Of a DNA stretch of 49,591 bases, positions 33,672 through 42,183 are shown piece by piece. Made by a program: the position numbers and the translations under genes. The number at the start of each line of letters is the position of its first letter. The first letter of the stretch is position 1. The DNA is taken from positions 1 to 49,591 of the forward strand of contig CANIGJ010000032.1 in NCBI GenBank assembly GCA_947467145.1, read 5' to 3'. The notes beneath the pieces are model-generated. The model ran no database searches and was not told where the DNA came from. It worked only from the letters and a program-made list of their open reading frames with translations. This stretch comes from Rhodospirillaceae bacterium. Its GTDB lineage: Bacteria > Pseudomonadota > Alphaproteobacteria > Rhodospirillales > UBA2165.

Positions 33672-33989
33672 ATGCGCAAATTCAATTGGCTTCGCACCAC
33701 CATGACGGCGGCCGCTTTCACGGCCGCGCTCGCCGCCTGCGCCCCCATGCAGGGCCGTCAAACGGCCGGCGAGTATGTCGACGATGTCGGCATCACCACG
33801 CAGATCAAAGCCGAGCTGATCAAGGACAAGGAATTGCCGGCGTCGCAGATCAATGTCGAGACGATGCAGCAGACCGTCCAGCTCAGCGGCTTCGTTGATT
33901 CGGCCGCGCAGAAGGCCAAGGCCGGCCAGGTTGCGCGTAACACCCAGGGCGTGAAGGACGTTAAGAACGACATCCTCGTCCGCAAATAA
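33672..33989 (+). CDS. BON-domain lipoprotein
   Basis: 105 residues. The signal ends in Leu-Ala-Ala-Cys, a lipobox. A single BON domain follows: DVGITTQIKAELIKDKELPA, INVETMQQTVQLSGFVDS, and ARNTQGVKDVKNDI. BON domains bind membranes and act in envelope stress (OsmY/DolP-like). AGGAGACGG precedes the ATG, and a strong terminator follows, so the gene is monocistronic. Confidence 0.9.
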   Translation: MRKFNWLRTTMTAAAFTAALAACAPMQGRQTAGEYVDDVGITTQIKAELIKDKELPASQINVETMQQTVQLSGFVDSAAQKAKAGQVARNTQGVKDVKNDILVRK

Positions 33990-34017
33990 TTACCCCTAGA
34001 CCATCACCCAAACCTAG

Positions 34018-34050
34018 CCGGGCGTACAGCAGTACGCCCGGTTATTTTTT
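34018..34050 (+). terminator. Intrinsic terminator of the BON gene
   Basis: Perfect 10-bp stem CCGGGCGTAC / GTACGCCCGG with loop AGCA, followed by TTATTTTTT. Confidence 0.93.
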
Positions 34051-34139
34051 GCCTGAATCGACCGATCCGGGCCCGGCTTGATTCGCCCCGTTCGCGCTGA
34101 AACAATCCGCCGCGATTGTTCAGACCCTAGGGGAATTTC

Positions 34140-34922
34140 ATGACCGACAAGATTTTGGCCACTGTCGAGAACGGCGTTGGCTGGCTCACCTTCAATAACC
34201 CGGAAAAGCGCAATTCGGTCTCCCTGGAGATGGCGCTGAAAATCTGCGACGTCATGGAAGATTTCGGCAAGAACCCTGATGTGCGCGTCGTCGTGCTGAA
34301 GGGCGATGCGAAGGCCTGGGTCTCGGGCGCCGATATCTCGGAATTCGAAAACCGCCGCTCGAACGCCGAACAGGCGCATGGTTACGAGCGCAATTCGCTG
34401 TCGATGTACGAAGCCGTGCACGATTGCCCGAAACCGGTGATCGCCATGGTCCAGGGCTATTGCCTGGGCGGCGGCATGGCGCTCGCCTGCGCCTGCGATA
34501 TCCGCATCGCCTCGAAGAGTGCGCAGTTCGGCATTCCCGCCGGACGGCTCGGTATCGGCTACCGTCCGAACTTCACGCGTTGGGTGGTGGAAACCGTCGG
34601 TGCGCCGACCGCCAAGGAAATCCTGTATTCGGCCCGCCGCTATAAGGCCGAAGAGGCTCTGCAGATCCGCCTGATCAATCGCCTGACCGAGGACGCGGAT
34701 CTCGAAACCTTTACCCGCGAGTATGTGCAGGCGATGGTCGAGAACGCACCGTTGTCGCTGCTGGCGACCAAAGGCATCGTCAACGAGGTTCTCAAGACGC
34801 CCGCCGATTGGGATATGGACAAGTGCCAGGCGCTGGTCGATGCCTGTTCCAATAGCGAAGATTTTAAGGAAGGCCGCAAAGCCTTCATGGAAAAGCGCAC
34901 GCCGAACTTCACCGGCCGCTGA
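34140..34922 (+). CDS. Crotonase (enoyl-CoA hydratase/isomerase) family protein lacking both catalytic Glu
   Basis: 260 residues with clear crotonase fold: NNPEKRNSVSLEM, the oxyanion-hole SGADISEF and the YCLGGGMALACACDI helix. In classic hydratase the catalytic residues are Glu144 (GGGCE) and Glu164 (QPE). Here they align with Ala in GGGMA and Ala in FGIPAGRLG. So a canonical hydratase mechanism is unlikely; related proteins with this pattern act as decarboxylases, isomerases or hydrolases of acyl-CoA esters. The gene is preceded by its own promoter region after the terminator at 34018, and its 3' end overlaps the convergent MFS gene by 14 bp. Confidence 0.88.
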   Translation: MTDKILATVENGVGWLTFNNPEKRNSVSLEMALKICDVMEDFGKNPDVRVVVLKGDAKAWVSGADISEFENRRSNAEQAHGYERNSLSMYEAVHDCPKPVIAMVQGYCLGGGMALACACDIRIASKSAQFGIPAGRLGIGYRPNFTRWVVETVGAPTAKEILYSARRYKAEEALQIRLINRLTEDADLETFTREYVQAMVENAPLSLLATKGIVNEVLKTPADWDMDKCQALVDACSNSEDFKEGRKAFMEKRTPNFTGR

Positions 34923-36057
34923 TCGCACTTTCGGTTTTCGTTCGCGACAGGGCGGCCGCGCAGATCGCGCCGGTCGCCCCGAGCGCCGCCATCGCGTAAT
35001 AGGCGTGGCCGCCGACCGAGGCGTATAGCAATCCCGAGACGAACATCGATCCACCGCTGGCGACGCCGGTGACGGCCGCCGCATAAACGCTCTGTGCCGT
35101 CGCAGAAAGCTGCGGTGATATGGCGCGCGCGATGAAATGGATCGCACCCAGATGGGCCGCGCCGAAGGTAAAGGCGTGCAGGACTTGCACTGCGATCAGC
35201 ATCGGCAGCCAGTCGGTATTTGCGAGCACAGTCCAGCGTATCAGCCCGGCTAACCCGCCCAACATGATCAGCCGTTCCGGGCCTACGCGGCGCAGCACAG
35301 TGGCCGCGAACGCGAACAGCACGATCTCGGCGATCACGCCTTCGGCCCAGAGCAGTCCGATCACCGTGTCATCGAGGCCGACGGACCGCCAATGCAGGGT
35401 CGAAAAAGCGTAATAGACGCCGTGGCTCGACTGCACGCAGCCGGCGGCCGCCAGGAATAGCAAGAACGAGGGACGGCGCACGACCTCGAACAACGGGAAG
35501 GCGGATGATGTCGAGACCTCAACTTGCGGATTGGGCAGGGTGAGCGTTGCCGCGACCATCAGGATAACGGCGAGCAGACCGATCAGGTAGATCACCTCGG
35601 CGTCACGGCCTTCGAGCAGGCGTCCCGCGCTGATGGCGACAATGATAAAGGTGATCGAACCCCACAGACGCACGCGGCCATATTCAAATCCGTCGCGCTT
35701 GGCGGCGATCACCGTCAGGCTCTCGCCGAGCGGCTGGCCGGCGAACCAGGTCGTCGAAGCGAGGATCGAAACGGTGAGCAGGATGAAGAAGTTCGTACTG
35801 ACCGGATAGAGCAGATAGAGCAACGCCGACAAGGTGGCGAAGGTCACGATCAGCGGCTTGCGATCGCCGCGCCGGTCGGCGATCTGTGCGACCAACGGAA
35901 CGGTGAGAACGCGCGCCGCACTCGTGCAGGCGAAGATGATGCCGATGTCGACGGCACTGAGCCCACGCGAGGTCAGCCAGACCGGCCAGAACGGCAGGAA
36001 GACGCCGTTGGCGCCGAAGGCGGCAGCGTAATAGGCGGCAAGCCGAAACTGAGTCAC
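34909..36057 (-). CDS. MFS transporter, phenylpropionate (HcaT)-like
   Basis: 382 residues with about twelve membrane helices. The start FRLAAYYAAAFGANGVFLPFWPVWL and the loop ADRRGDRKPLI are typical of the MFS_1-like or HcaT group. These proteins carry aromatic acids or nucleosides in symport with protons. The substrate is not set; an aromatic acid would suit the aromatic-type enzymes elsewhere in the window. It starts 14 bp downstream of the gamma-glutamyltransferase stop on the same strand and may be co-transcribed with it. Confidence 0.85.
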   Translation of the reverse strand: MTQFRLAAYYAAAFGANGVFLPFWPVWLTSRGLSAVDIGIIFACTSAARVLTVPLVAQIADRRGDRKPLIVTFATLSALLYLLYPVSTNFFILLTVSILASTTWFAGQPLGESLTVIAAKRDGFEYGRVRLWGSITFIIVAISAGRLLEGRDAEVIYLIGLLAVILMVAATLTLPNPQVEVSTSSAFPLFEVVRRPSFLLFLAAAGCVQSSHGVYYAFSTLHWRSVGLDDTVIGLLWAEGVIAEIVLFAFAATVLRRVGPERLIMLGGLAGLIRWTVLANTDWLPMLIAVQVLHAFTFGAAHLGAIHFIARAISPQLSATAQSVYAAAVTGVASGGSMFVSGLLYASVGGHAYYAMAALGATGAICAAALSRTKTESAISGR

Positions 36058-36071
36058 GATTGCAGCATGGC

Positions 36072-37682
36072 CTAGTAGCCGATGGCCATGCCGTCCTTGC
36101 GGGGATCGGAGCCGCCGCGCAGGGTGCCCTGTTCCCGATCGATCCAGATCGCTTGGCTGCCGCCGATGGGGCGGTTCGGGACATAGGTGCGATGGCCGAG
36201 CTTGTGCAGGCCGTTGAGCACCTTCGGCGGCAGGCCGCTTTCGACTTGCACGCGTCCTTCCGCATCTTCGTTGTCCGGGAAGACACGCGTCATGTCGATG
36301 GCTTCCTGAATTTCCATCTTGTAGTCGATGACGTTACTCAACACATGGGCATGACCGCAGGCCTGATATTGCCCGCCCATCACGCCGAACGGCATCTGGG
36401 CGACGCCGTCCTTCATCAACATGCCGGGAATGATCGTGTGCAGCGGGCGTTTGCCGCCCTCGATGCTGTTGGGATGACCCGGATTAACGACAAAGCCGCC
36501 GCCGCGATTCTGCAAGATAAGGCCGCTTTTGGGCGAGCAGAGGCCTGAGCCGAACGAATGGAAGATCGTGTTGATCAGGCTAACCGCGTTGCGATCTTTG
36601 TCGATGACGGTGATATAGACCGTATCGTGGTGCGGCGGCAGTCTGGACGGCGGCAGTTCGGTGGCGCGCTTCTTGGGATCGATCAGCTTGCGTAAGCCCG
36701 CCGCGTGATCGGCCGACAGCCACGTCTGCATCGGAACCTTGGCGAACTTCGGATCGGCCAGCACGGCGTCGCGGTCGAGATAGGCGAGGCGTGCGGCTTC
36801 AATCTCCAGATGCAGGCGTTCGGGCGAGACCGGATCGAGGGAAGCCAGATCGTAGCCGGACAGAATGTTGAGCATGGCGAGCGCCACGATGCCCTGGCCG
36901 TTCGGCGGGCATTCGAAAACATCGTAGCCGCGATAATTGGTCGAGATGGGCGTAACGTAATCGCCGATGGCAGCAGAGAAGTCGCCCATCGTATGCAGGC
37001 CGCCCTTGCTCTTGAGGAAGCCGACGATGTCTTCGGCTACCCAGCCGGAATAGAATCCCTCGCGGCCCTTCTCGGCGACGGTTTCGAGTGTCTTGGCAAG
37101 CAGTGGCAGGCGGATCACGTCGCCTTCGCGTGGCGCCTTGCCGTTTTTCAGATACTGGGCGGCCATCGTCGGATCTTCGGTCAGCATCTGCTCGAACAGA
37201 GCCCAGTCGTAGGCGGTGACGGCATGCACACCCCAGCCGTCGCGCGCGTAGCGGATGGCGGGTTCCAGCACTTGGGCAAGGCTCATGGTCCCATGGTCGC
37301 GCAGCAACTGGCACCAGGCATCGACAGCGCCCGGAATGGTGACCGCATGTGCCGAGCGCAGCGGGATGTCTTTGTAGCCGTTGGCGACGTACCAGTCGGT
37401 GCTGGCAGCTTTGGGAGCGCGGCCCGATCCATTGAATGCGATGGGGGGCGTGCCTTTGGGCGCCGTCGCGGGCGCATAGAGGCAGAAGCAATCGCCGCCG
37501 AGGCTGGTCGATTGCGGCTCGACGACGCATTGCACGGCGACCGCAGCGATGGCCGCGTCCATCGCATTGCCGCCCGCTATCAGGATGCGCAGTGCGGTGA
37601 TGCTGGAGGCTGGTTGCGATGTCGCGGCCATGCCGCCGGCGGCGTAAACGGTCGATCGGCCCGGCTGGTCATGTACGCGCAT
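36072..37682 (-). CDS. ggt: Gamma-glutamyltransferase family protein
   Basis: About 536 residues from ATG 37682, which follows GGGGAGAGTTCA. A further ATG at 37706 is in frame but without a site. The nucleophilic Thr354 is in HHDTVYITVIDKDRNAVSL, where maturation cuts to give two chains. SGSGLCSPKSG-like text appears as FGSGLCSPKSGLILQNR, and PLHTIIPGMLMKDG is also typical. No signal peptide is seen, so it may be a cytoplasmic amidase/acylase-type member rather than a periplasmic glutathione hydrolase. The neighbouring MFS gene suggests uptake coupling. Confidence 0.92.
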   Translation of the reverse strand: MRVHDQPGRSTVYAAGGMAATSQPASSITALRILIAGGNAMDAAIAAVAVQCVVEPQSTSLGGDCFCLYAPATAPKGTPPIAFNGSGRAPKAASTDWYVANGYKDIPLRSAHAVTIPGAVDAWCQLLRDHGTMSLAQVLEPAIRYARDGWGVHAVTAYDWALFEQMLTEDPTMAAQYLKNGKAPREGDVIRLPLLAKTLETVAEKGREGFYSGWVAEDIVGFLKSKGGLHTMGDFSAAIGDYVTPISTNYRGYDVFECPPNGQGIVALAMLNILSGYDLASLDPVSPERLHLEIEAARLAYLDRDAVLADPKFAKVPMQTWLSADHAAGLRKLIDPKKRATELPPSRLPPHHDTVYITVIDKDRNAVSLINTIFHSFGSGLCSPKSGLILQNRGGGFVVNPGHPNSIEGGKRPLHTIIPGMLMKDGVAQMPFGVMGGQYQACGHAHVLSNVIDYKMEIQEAIDMTRVFPDNEDAEGRVQVESGLPPKVLNGLHKLGHRTYVPNRPIGGSQAIWIDREQGTLRGGSDPRKDGMAIGY

Positions 37683-37746
37683 TGAACTCTCCCCTGTATC
37701 GGTCATCGCTTATAGCGACGCCCAGGAGCTAACAAAAGAAGCCTGG

Positions 37747-37779
37747 AAAAGAAAAAGCCGGCTGCGACAAGCAGCCGGC
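37747..37779 (-). terminator. Intrinsic terminator upstream of ggt (orphan or attenuator)
   Basis: On the minus strand GCCGGCTGC pairs with GCAGCCGGC (9-bp stem, 5-nt loop) followed by TTTTTCTTTT. No gene is upstream on that strand within the window up to the plus-strand gene at 38062, so it either ends an unseen transcript or controls ggt read-through, whose start is 65 bp further on. Confidence 0.75.
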
Positions 37780-38061
37780 AAGTTTAACAGGGAGGTATCG
37801 GATACGCTCCGGGGGGAGGTGGAGGAGGAGAGCCGAGAAGGCTGACCGCGCATCCGATGGCTTAATTAATACCCGCCGAACCGGTCGGTGGCAGTGACGC
37901 GCGTCACACTTGTATTGATTTTTGGGACGGCGATTGTGGGCGAGTGGGCAGGGTTCGCTTTCTGCCCACCGATTGCGTTAGCGCGCAATTGCTTGATAGG
38001 CTTTGAAAAATTGCATCGAGGCCCGCTCGAAAAGGGTCCTTCGCCAACAGGGAGAAGATCA
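37780..38061. other. Non-coding stretch with hairpins
   Basis: No credible gene. It holds a purine-rich tract (about 37800-37840), a CRP-like palindrome at 37893 and an 8-bp hairpin (37944-37951 with 37962-37969). It carries the promoter of the solute-binding protein at 38062, and possibly a minus-strand transcript ending at 37747. Confidence 0.6.
37893..37908. promoter_or_regulatory. CRP-type operator candidate upstream of binding protein 4
   Basis: AGTGACGCGCGTCACA contains GTGA-N6-TCAC, and its central 14 bp (37894-37907) are a perfect palindrome. It matches the CRP consensus TGTGA-N6-TCACA at nine of ten positions. Distance to the gene start is about 155 bp. Confidence 0.55.
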
Positions 38062-39642
38062 ATGTTTCGATTACCTACCGCCTTAGGTATGTCCACCAGT
38101 CTCGCGGTCAGTCTGGCACTTTTCGCGTGCGTCGCGCCGGCATCGGCACAAAAAGCCAAAGATACGGTTCGCATCGCCGTCGAACAGCCGATTCAGACGA
38201 TCGATCTGATCTACGATCCGCAGCCGCAAAACACGCTGATCAGCCACAACATCTTCGACTCGTTGCTGTGGTATGACGACACGAAGCGAGAATTCGGCGG
38301 CCTGCTCGCGCAATCGTGGAAGCGCGTCGACGATAAGACCATCGACTTTACCTTGAAGCAGGGCATTACGTTCCATAATGGATCGGAGTTCGATGCGGAC
38401 GATGTCGTCTACATCATGAAACACGTGAGCGATCCGAAGACCAATTTCCGCTTCAAAGAAAATCGCTATGGCTGGATCGACACTGTCGAGAAGCTCGGCA
38501 AATACGAAGTGCGCGTACGCTCCAAGGACGTCTATGCGCCGTTCCTGCAATCGATGGCCGTTGCTCTGCCGATCTATCCGTCCGATTTACACGAAAAGTT
38601 GGAGAACAAGGCAACGTTCGGTCGCACACCCATCGGCACCGGCCCGTTCAAGGCTGTCAGCATGAACGAAAATACCGGCGTCACCGAAGAAAAGTGGGAC
38701 GGTTACAAACACGGCAAATATCCGAACGGTTCCGACCTCAAGCAAGCCGGCGGCGTCAGCCGCGTCCATTTCCTGCCGGTGCCCGACAAGCAGACCCAGG
38801 TGGCGCAACTGCTCGTCGGCAATATCGAGCTGATGTACGAGGTGAATACCGATCAGGCGGAGGATCTGCGCAAGAATGCGGATCTACGCGTGCTGGCCTA
38901 CCCGACCGTCCAGTTCAGTTATCTGGCGCCGGACGCCGCCAATCGTTCCGGCGTCGGCGTGTTCAAGGATAAGCGCGTGCGCCTCGCCATGTTCCATGCC
39001 ATCGACCGTGAGGCGATGAAGAAGGCGTTCGTGCCGAAGGAACTGGCGTCCGAGCCGTTGCCCGACGTCATGTGCCACAAGTGGCACACGGCCTGCGACA
39101 GTTCGATGAAGCCCGCGCAATACGATCCGGCCAAGGCGAAGGCATTGCTGAAGGAAGCGGGGCTCGAGAACGGCTTCGATCTGCAACTCGCCAATTGGGG
39201 CGCCGCCGCGCCGCAAGCCCAATTGATCGCGGGTTATCTGCGCGCGGTGGGTATCCGGGCAAGCGCCAACACGATGCCGTTCGGTGTCTACAACAAGGTG
39301 CGCGACGATGGCCAGGTGCAAACTTTCGTCAGCTTCTGGGACAATGGCGGCGCGCAACCCGACGTGAGCGGCACGGCGCGCTTTTTCTTCGATCCGGGCT
39401 CACGCAATTATAGCGACGATGCGAAGATCGCCGAATTGGCCGACCTCGGTTCACGCGAACTCGACCTGGAGAAGCGCAAGGCGATCTATCGCGAAGCGTT
39501 CGATCGGGCGACGGCGGAAGGCTTCTTCCTGCCGCTGATCCCGATGCCAGCGCTGGTCGTGCATCACAAAGACGTCGCACTACAGGGTGGGCATATGAGC
39601 CCCAAGGGCTTCCTGCCGAATTATATGTCCTGGGCGAAGTAA
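38062..39642 (+). CDS. Periplasmic solute-binding protein, family 5, paralogue 4
   Basis: 526 residues from the ATG at 38062 with AGGGAGAAG before it; upstream open frame is not coding. Signal peptide ends Ala-Ser-Ala, mature start QKAKD. Family features: GLLAQSWKRVDD, FHNGSEFDADDVVYIM, RTPIGTGPFKAV, YDPAKAKALLKEAG, C-terminus NYMSWAK. It is the most divergent of the four paralogues. No permease or ATPase is adjacent; the neighbour is a convergent TauD-like gene. A CRP-like site upstream suggests carbon-source control. Confidence 0.88.
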   Translation: MFRLPTALGMSTSLAVSLALFACVAPASAQKAKDTVRIAVEQPIQTIDLIYDPQPQNTLISHNIFDSLLWYDDTKREFGGLLAQSWKRVDDKTIDFTLKQGITFHNGSEFDADDVVYIMKHVSDPKTNFRFKENRYGWIDTVEKLGKYEVRVRSKDVYAPFLQSMAVALPIYPSDLHEKLENKATFGRTPIGTGPFKAVSMNENTGVTEEKWDGYKHGKYPNGSDLKQAGGVSRVHFLPVPDKQTQVAQLLVGNIELMYEVNTDQAEDLRKNADLRVLAYPTVQFSYLAPDAANRSGVGVFKDKRVRLAMFHAIDREAMKKAFVPKELASEPLPDVMCHKWHTACDSSMKPAQYDPAKAKALLKEAGLENGFDLQLANWGAAAPQAQLIAGYLRAVGIRASANTMPFGVYNKVRDDGQVQTFVSFWDNGGAQPDVSGTARFFFDPGSRNYSDDAKIAELADLGSRELDLEKRKAIYREAFDRATAEGFFLPLIPMPALVVHHKDVALQGGHMSPKGFLPNYMSWAK

Positions 39643-39657
39643 CTGAATCCCATTGAG

Positions 39658-39682
39658 CGGTGCACCTAGTTGAGGTGCACCG
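39658..39682. terminator. Bidirectional stem-loop between binding protein 4 and tauD-like gene
   Basis: Perfect 10-bp stem CGGTGCACCT / AGGTGCACCG with loop AGTTG between convergent genes; it includes the stop region of the dioxygenase gene. No strong T tract on either strand, so termination may be partial. Confidence 0.5.
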
Positions 39683-40703
39683 TCTCGAAGGTGATCGGGA
39701 CGGTCGCGGGATAACCGCCGCGCACCGCGCCGGCACTGACGTCGCCGTAAAAGGCGGCAAACGAATCCGGCATGCGTGCGCTATCGGGCACGGCCAGCCA
39801 GAGCCGTAATAGGTGGCGTCGTTCCTCGGGCTCGTCGAAATCCTCGAACTCGGTGCGCGCGTGCAGCATCGTCAGGTTATTGACGAATTGCAGATCGCCC
39901 GGTTCGAAATGCTTTTCCATTTGGAAGGCCGGATCGTTGGCGAATTTGTTGATCATGGCGAGTGCGGCTTTGACCTTCGGTGGCATTTCCAACTCGCGCA
40001 TCTTGTAGCCCCACTCGATATAGGACGGGGAATATTTGCTGACGAAGCGCCCGTCGACGATGGCGAAGACGGGATGCTCATAATCCGGGGCTGCGCCGGG
40101 TAGCTGGTTGTTGCGCCAGCTATAGACGACGGGCTCGTAAAGCGCGGCCAGCAGATCGGGCGCGGTGCGGACCATCTCGTTATGGATGGCGACGATGCTG
40201 GCGACTTTCGTCATCCCGCCGTGGCGCGCGACGCGGAGCGCGAACAAGCCGACCACATCGCATGGATCGCAATGGAAATGCAGCTCCTCGTTCGAGGTAT
40301 AGGCGCGCCCGGCGAATTCGTGCAGACCGGTGCCGATCTGGCGCACATCGCCGATGACATCGCCGTGGCGGCTTTGGGTCAACGGTGCGCCGAGATGAAG
40401 CCCGAGGCCCCAATAGATCGCGCGCAATTGTTCCTTGCTGTAATTGCGCACCGGGAAGCCGCGATACATTTGCAGCCCGACGCCGAACTGCAATTCGGTC
40501 CGCATGGCAACGAGGTCGGCCGCGAAGGTGGGGAGGGGGAAATCTTCCTTGCGCATATCGCCAAGTGTAAGACCGCGCCGTTCAGTGTGACGCAGCGCCG
40601 CATCGATCTCGGCGATCTGATCGGGCGTGAGGGGGCGTATCCAATCTTGCGGGGAAAGCTGCGGTCCGCGCCAATCCGCGGGACTGTCGAATACGGTCGC
40701 CAT
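39666..40703 (-). CDS. TauD/TfdA-family Fe(II)/2-oxoglutarate dioxygenase
   Basis: 345 residues. The iron ligands are His144-x-Asp146 in HFHCDPCDV and the distal His281 in TMLHARTEFEDF, followed by the 2-oxoglutarate-binding Arg region RRHLLRLWL (about 296-302). These enzymes couple oxidative decarboxylation of 2-oxoglutarate to hydroxylation of a substrate such as a sulfonate or an aryloxy acid. This sequence is closer to the larger TauD-like group than to TauD itself. It converges on the solute-binding protein 4 gene, so the two may handle one compound. Confidence 0.88.
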   Translation of the reverse strand: MATVFDSPADWRGPQLSPQDWIRPLTPDQIAEIDAALRHTERRGLTLGDMRKEDFPLPTFAADLVAMRTELQFGVGLQMYRGFPVRNYSKEQLRAIYWGLGLHLGAPLTQSRHGDVIGDVRQIGTGLHEFAGRAYTSNEELHFHCDPCDVVGLFALRVARHGGMTKVASIVAIHNEMVRTAPDLLAALYEPVVYSWRNNQLPGAAPDYEHPVFAIVDGRFVSKYSPSYIEWGYKMRELEMPPKVKAALAMINKFANDPAFQMEKHFEPGDLQFVNNLTMLHARTEFEDFDEPEERRHLLRLWLAVPDSARMPDSFAAFYGDVSAGAVRGGYPATVPITFETVHLN

Positions 40704-40866
40704 GGTGAAGCTCGCCTGTTGGTTTATTGATCTTTTATCGGGTCAACTTTCACCCATCTGTCACATTCGCGCAATGGCCTGGGGCGACGGCCGGTATCAC
40801 GTTTCTTTCATTGATGTTTTGCCGGACGATCATCGAACTGTCATCGAATCCGGGAAATCTAGCCCG

Positions 40867-42183
40867 ATGCTCGATGGGGAAATGCGATCGCTGCGGGTCG
40901 GCGTGCTGGTCGATCTTGAACGGTGCGATACGGCGGGGGGGCACGTCAAATGCTGGGAGCGGATCGCCGAGGCGGCCGCCCGGCTCGACGTGCCGCTCGA
41001 TCTGACGATTCACGTCCAGGGTCGTAAGGCGGGAACGCAGGAATTGGCGCCGAATGTGCGCTTTGTGGCGCGCCGTCCGGTACTTAGCACAGGGCGTTGG
41101 CGCACTCTTGATGTCGGCGCCGACCATACCGATCTGGCGCCCATTCATCCCGGTCTGTTGCGCGATCTCGCGCGCTACGACGTGATCCATACGACGGATG
41201 CTTATTTCGCTTATGCCCGGACAGCCCATCTGGCCTCTCAGCTGTGGAACAAGCCGTTGGTGACTTCGGTCCATACCGACACGCCCAGCTATACGCGGCT
41301 CTATGCCGAACGGATTTTGCGTCGCTTGTGCGGCGGCAGCCAGCGTCTGGCGAATTGGCTGATTAACAACCGGCGCCTGCCGGAGAAATTCGCCGACGGG
41401 ATGCTGCGCAAGCTGAAACGGCATATGCGGCGCGCCGATTGGACCTTGGTGGGGGCCCAGCCCGAGGAAGAGGCGGGGGCATCGCACCATATGTCGATCC
41501 TGCGCCGTGGCGTCGATATCGTTCATTTCACGCCGGCGCGGCGTAATCGCGATTGGCTTGCGCAGGCACATGGCATCGGGCCACAGATCAAGGTCGCGTT
41601 GTTCGTCGGTCGTTTGGACGAAGGTAAGGGCGTGCGGCTGTTTACGTCGGCCCTGAAGCGTCTGATCGATGCGGGCGAGGATGTCGTCGGCCTCTATGCC
41701 GGGCGCGGCAAGGAACGCGATTGGATCGCCGGACAGCTCGGTACCCGCGCCATTCTGTTGGGCCAGGTCGATCGTGACCGCTTGGCTGACGTCTATGCCG
41801 CAGCCGATCTATTCGTCTTTCCGTCCGAAATCGAAATCTCGCCGAATGTCGTGCTCGAGGCGCAGGCCAGCGGATTGGTGTCGCTCGTGGCACCTGGCGG
41901 GGGCGGCCGCTTTGTGGCGCAGCACGGCTTGGATGGATTCGTCATTGGCTCGCGTGACCCGAACGTTTGGGCGGAGCAGATCGCGGCGATCCTGTCGGAC
42001 GATGCGCGCCGCCAAGTCATGGGCGCGACCGCGCGGGCCGAAGTCGAACGGCGTCATCCGTCCTGGGAACAGGTCGTGCTTGAAGACCTTTATCCGATCT
42101 GGCGTCGCGCCTGCGCGCAGCGCCAAGGAAACATGGAAAATTATGTTCCGGCAGCGCCTGCTTATTCTCGTTCCACATCCTGA
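40867..42183 (+). CDS. Glycosyltransferase, GT4-like (GT-B fold)
   Basis: 438 residues from the ATG at 40867 (another in-frame ATG is five codons on; the start is not certain). The N-terminal domain has RVGVLVDLERCDTAGGHVKCW with a Gly-Gly loop; the C-terminal domain has VALFVGRLDEGKGV and FPSEIEISPNVVLEAQASG, the nucleotide-sugar Glu motif. Its role is sugar transfer to a lipid or glycan. Its 3' end overlaps the PIG-L deacetylase gene by 41 bp in another frame, so the two enzymes almost surely act in one pathway, in the order transfer then de-N-acetylation or the reverse. Confidence 0.85.
   Translation: MLDGEMRSLRVGVLVDLERCDTAGGHVKCWERIAEAAARLDVPLDLTIHVQGRKAGTQELAPNVRFVARRPVLSTGRWRTLDVGADHTDLAPIHPGLLRDLARYDVIHTTDAYFAYARTAHLASQLWNKPLVTSVHTDTPSYTRLYAERILRRLCGGSQRLANWLINNRRLPEKFADGMLRKLKRHMRRADWTLVGAQPEEEAGASHHMSILRRGVDIVHFTPARRNRDWLAQAHGIGPQIKVALFVGRLDEGKGVRLFTSALKRLIDAGEDVVGLYAGRGKERDWIAGQLGTRAILLGQVDRDRLADVYAAADLFVFPSEIEISPNVVLEAQASGLVSLVAPGGGGRFVAQHGLDGFVIGSRDPNVWAEQIAAILSDDARRQVMGATARAEVERRHPSWEQVVLEDLYPIWRRACAQRQGNMENYVPAAPAYSRSTS

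Noticed and set aside
37866..38174. 102-codon minus-strand frame opposite the start of binding protein 4
   Set aside because: It covers a promoter region and the antisense of a signal peptide; no motif or ribosome site.
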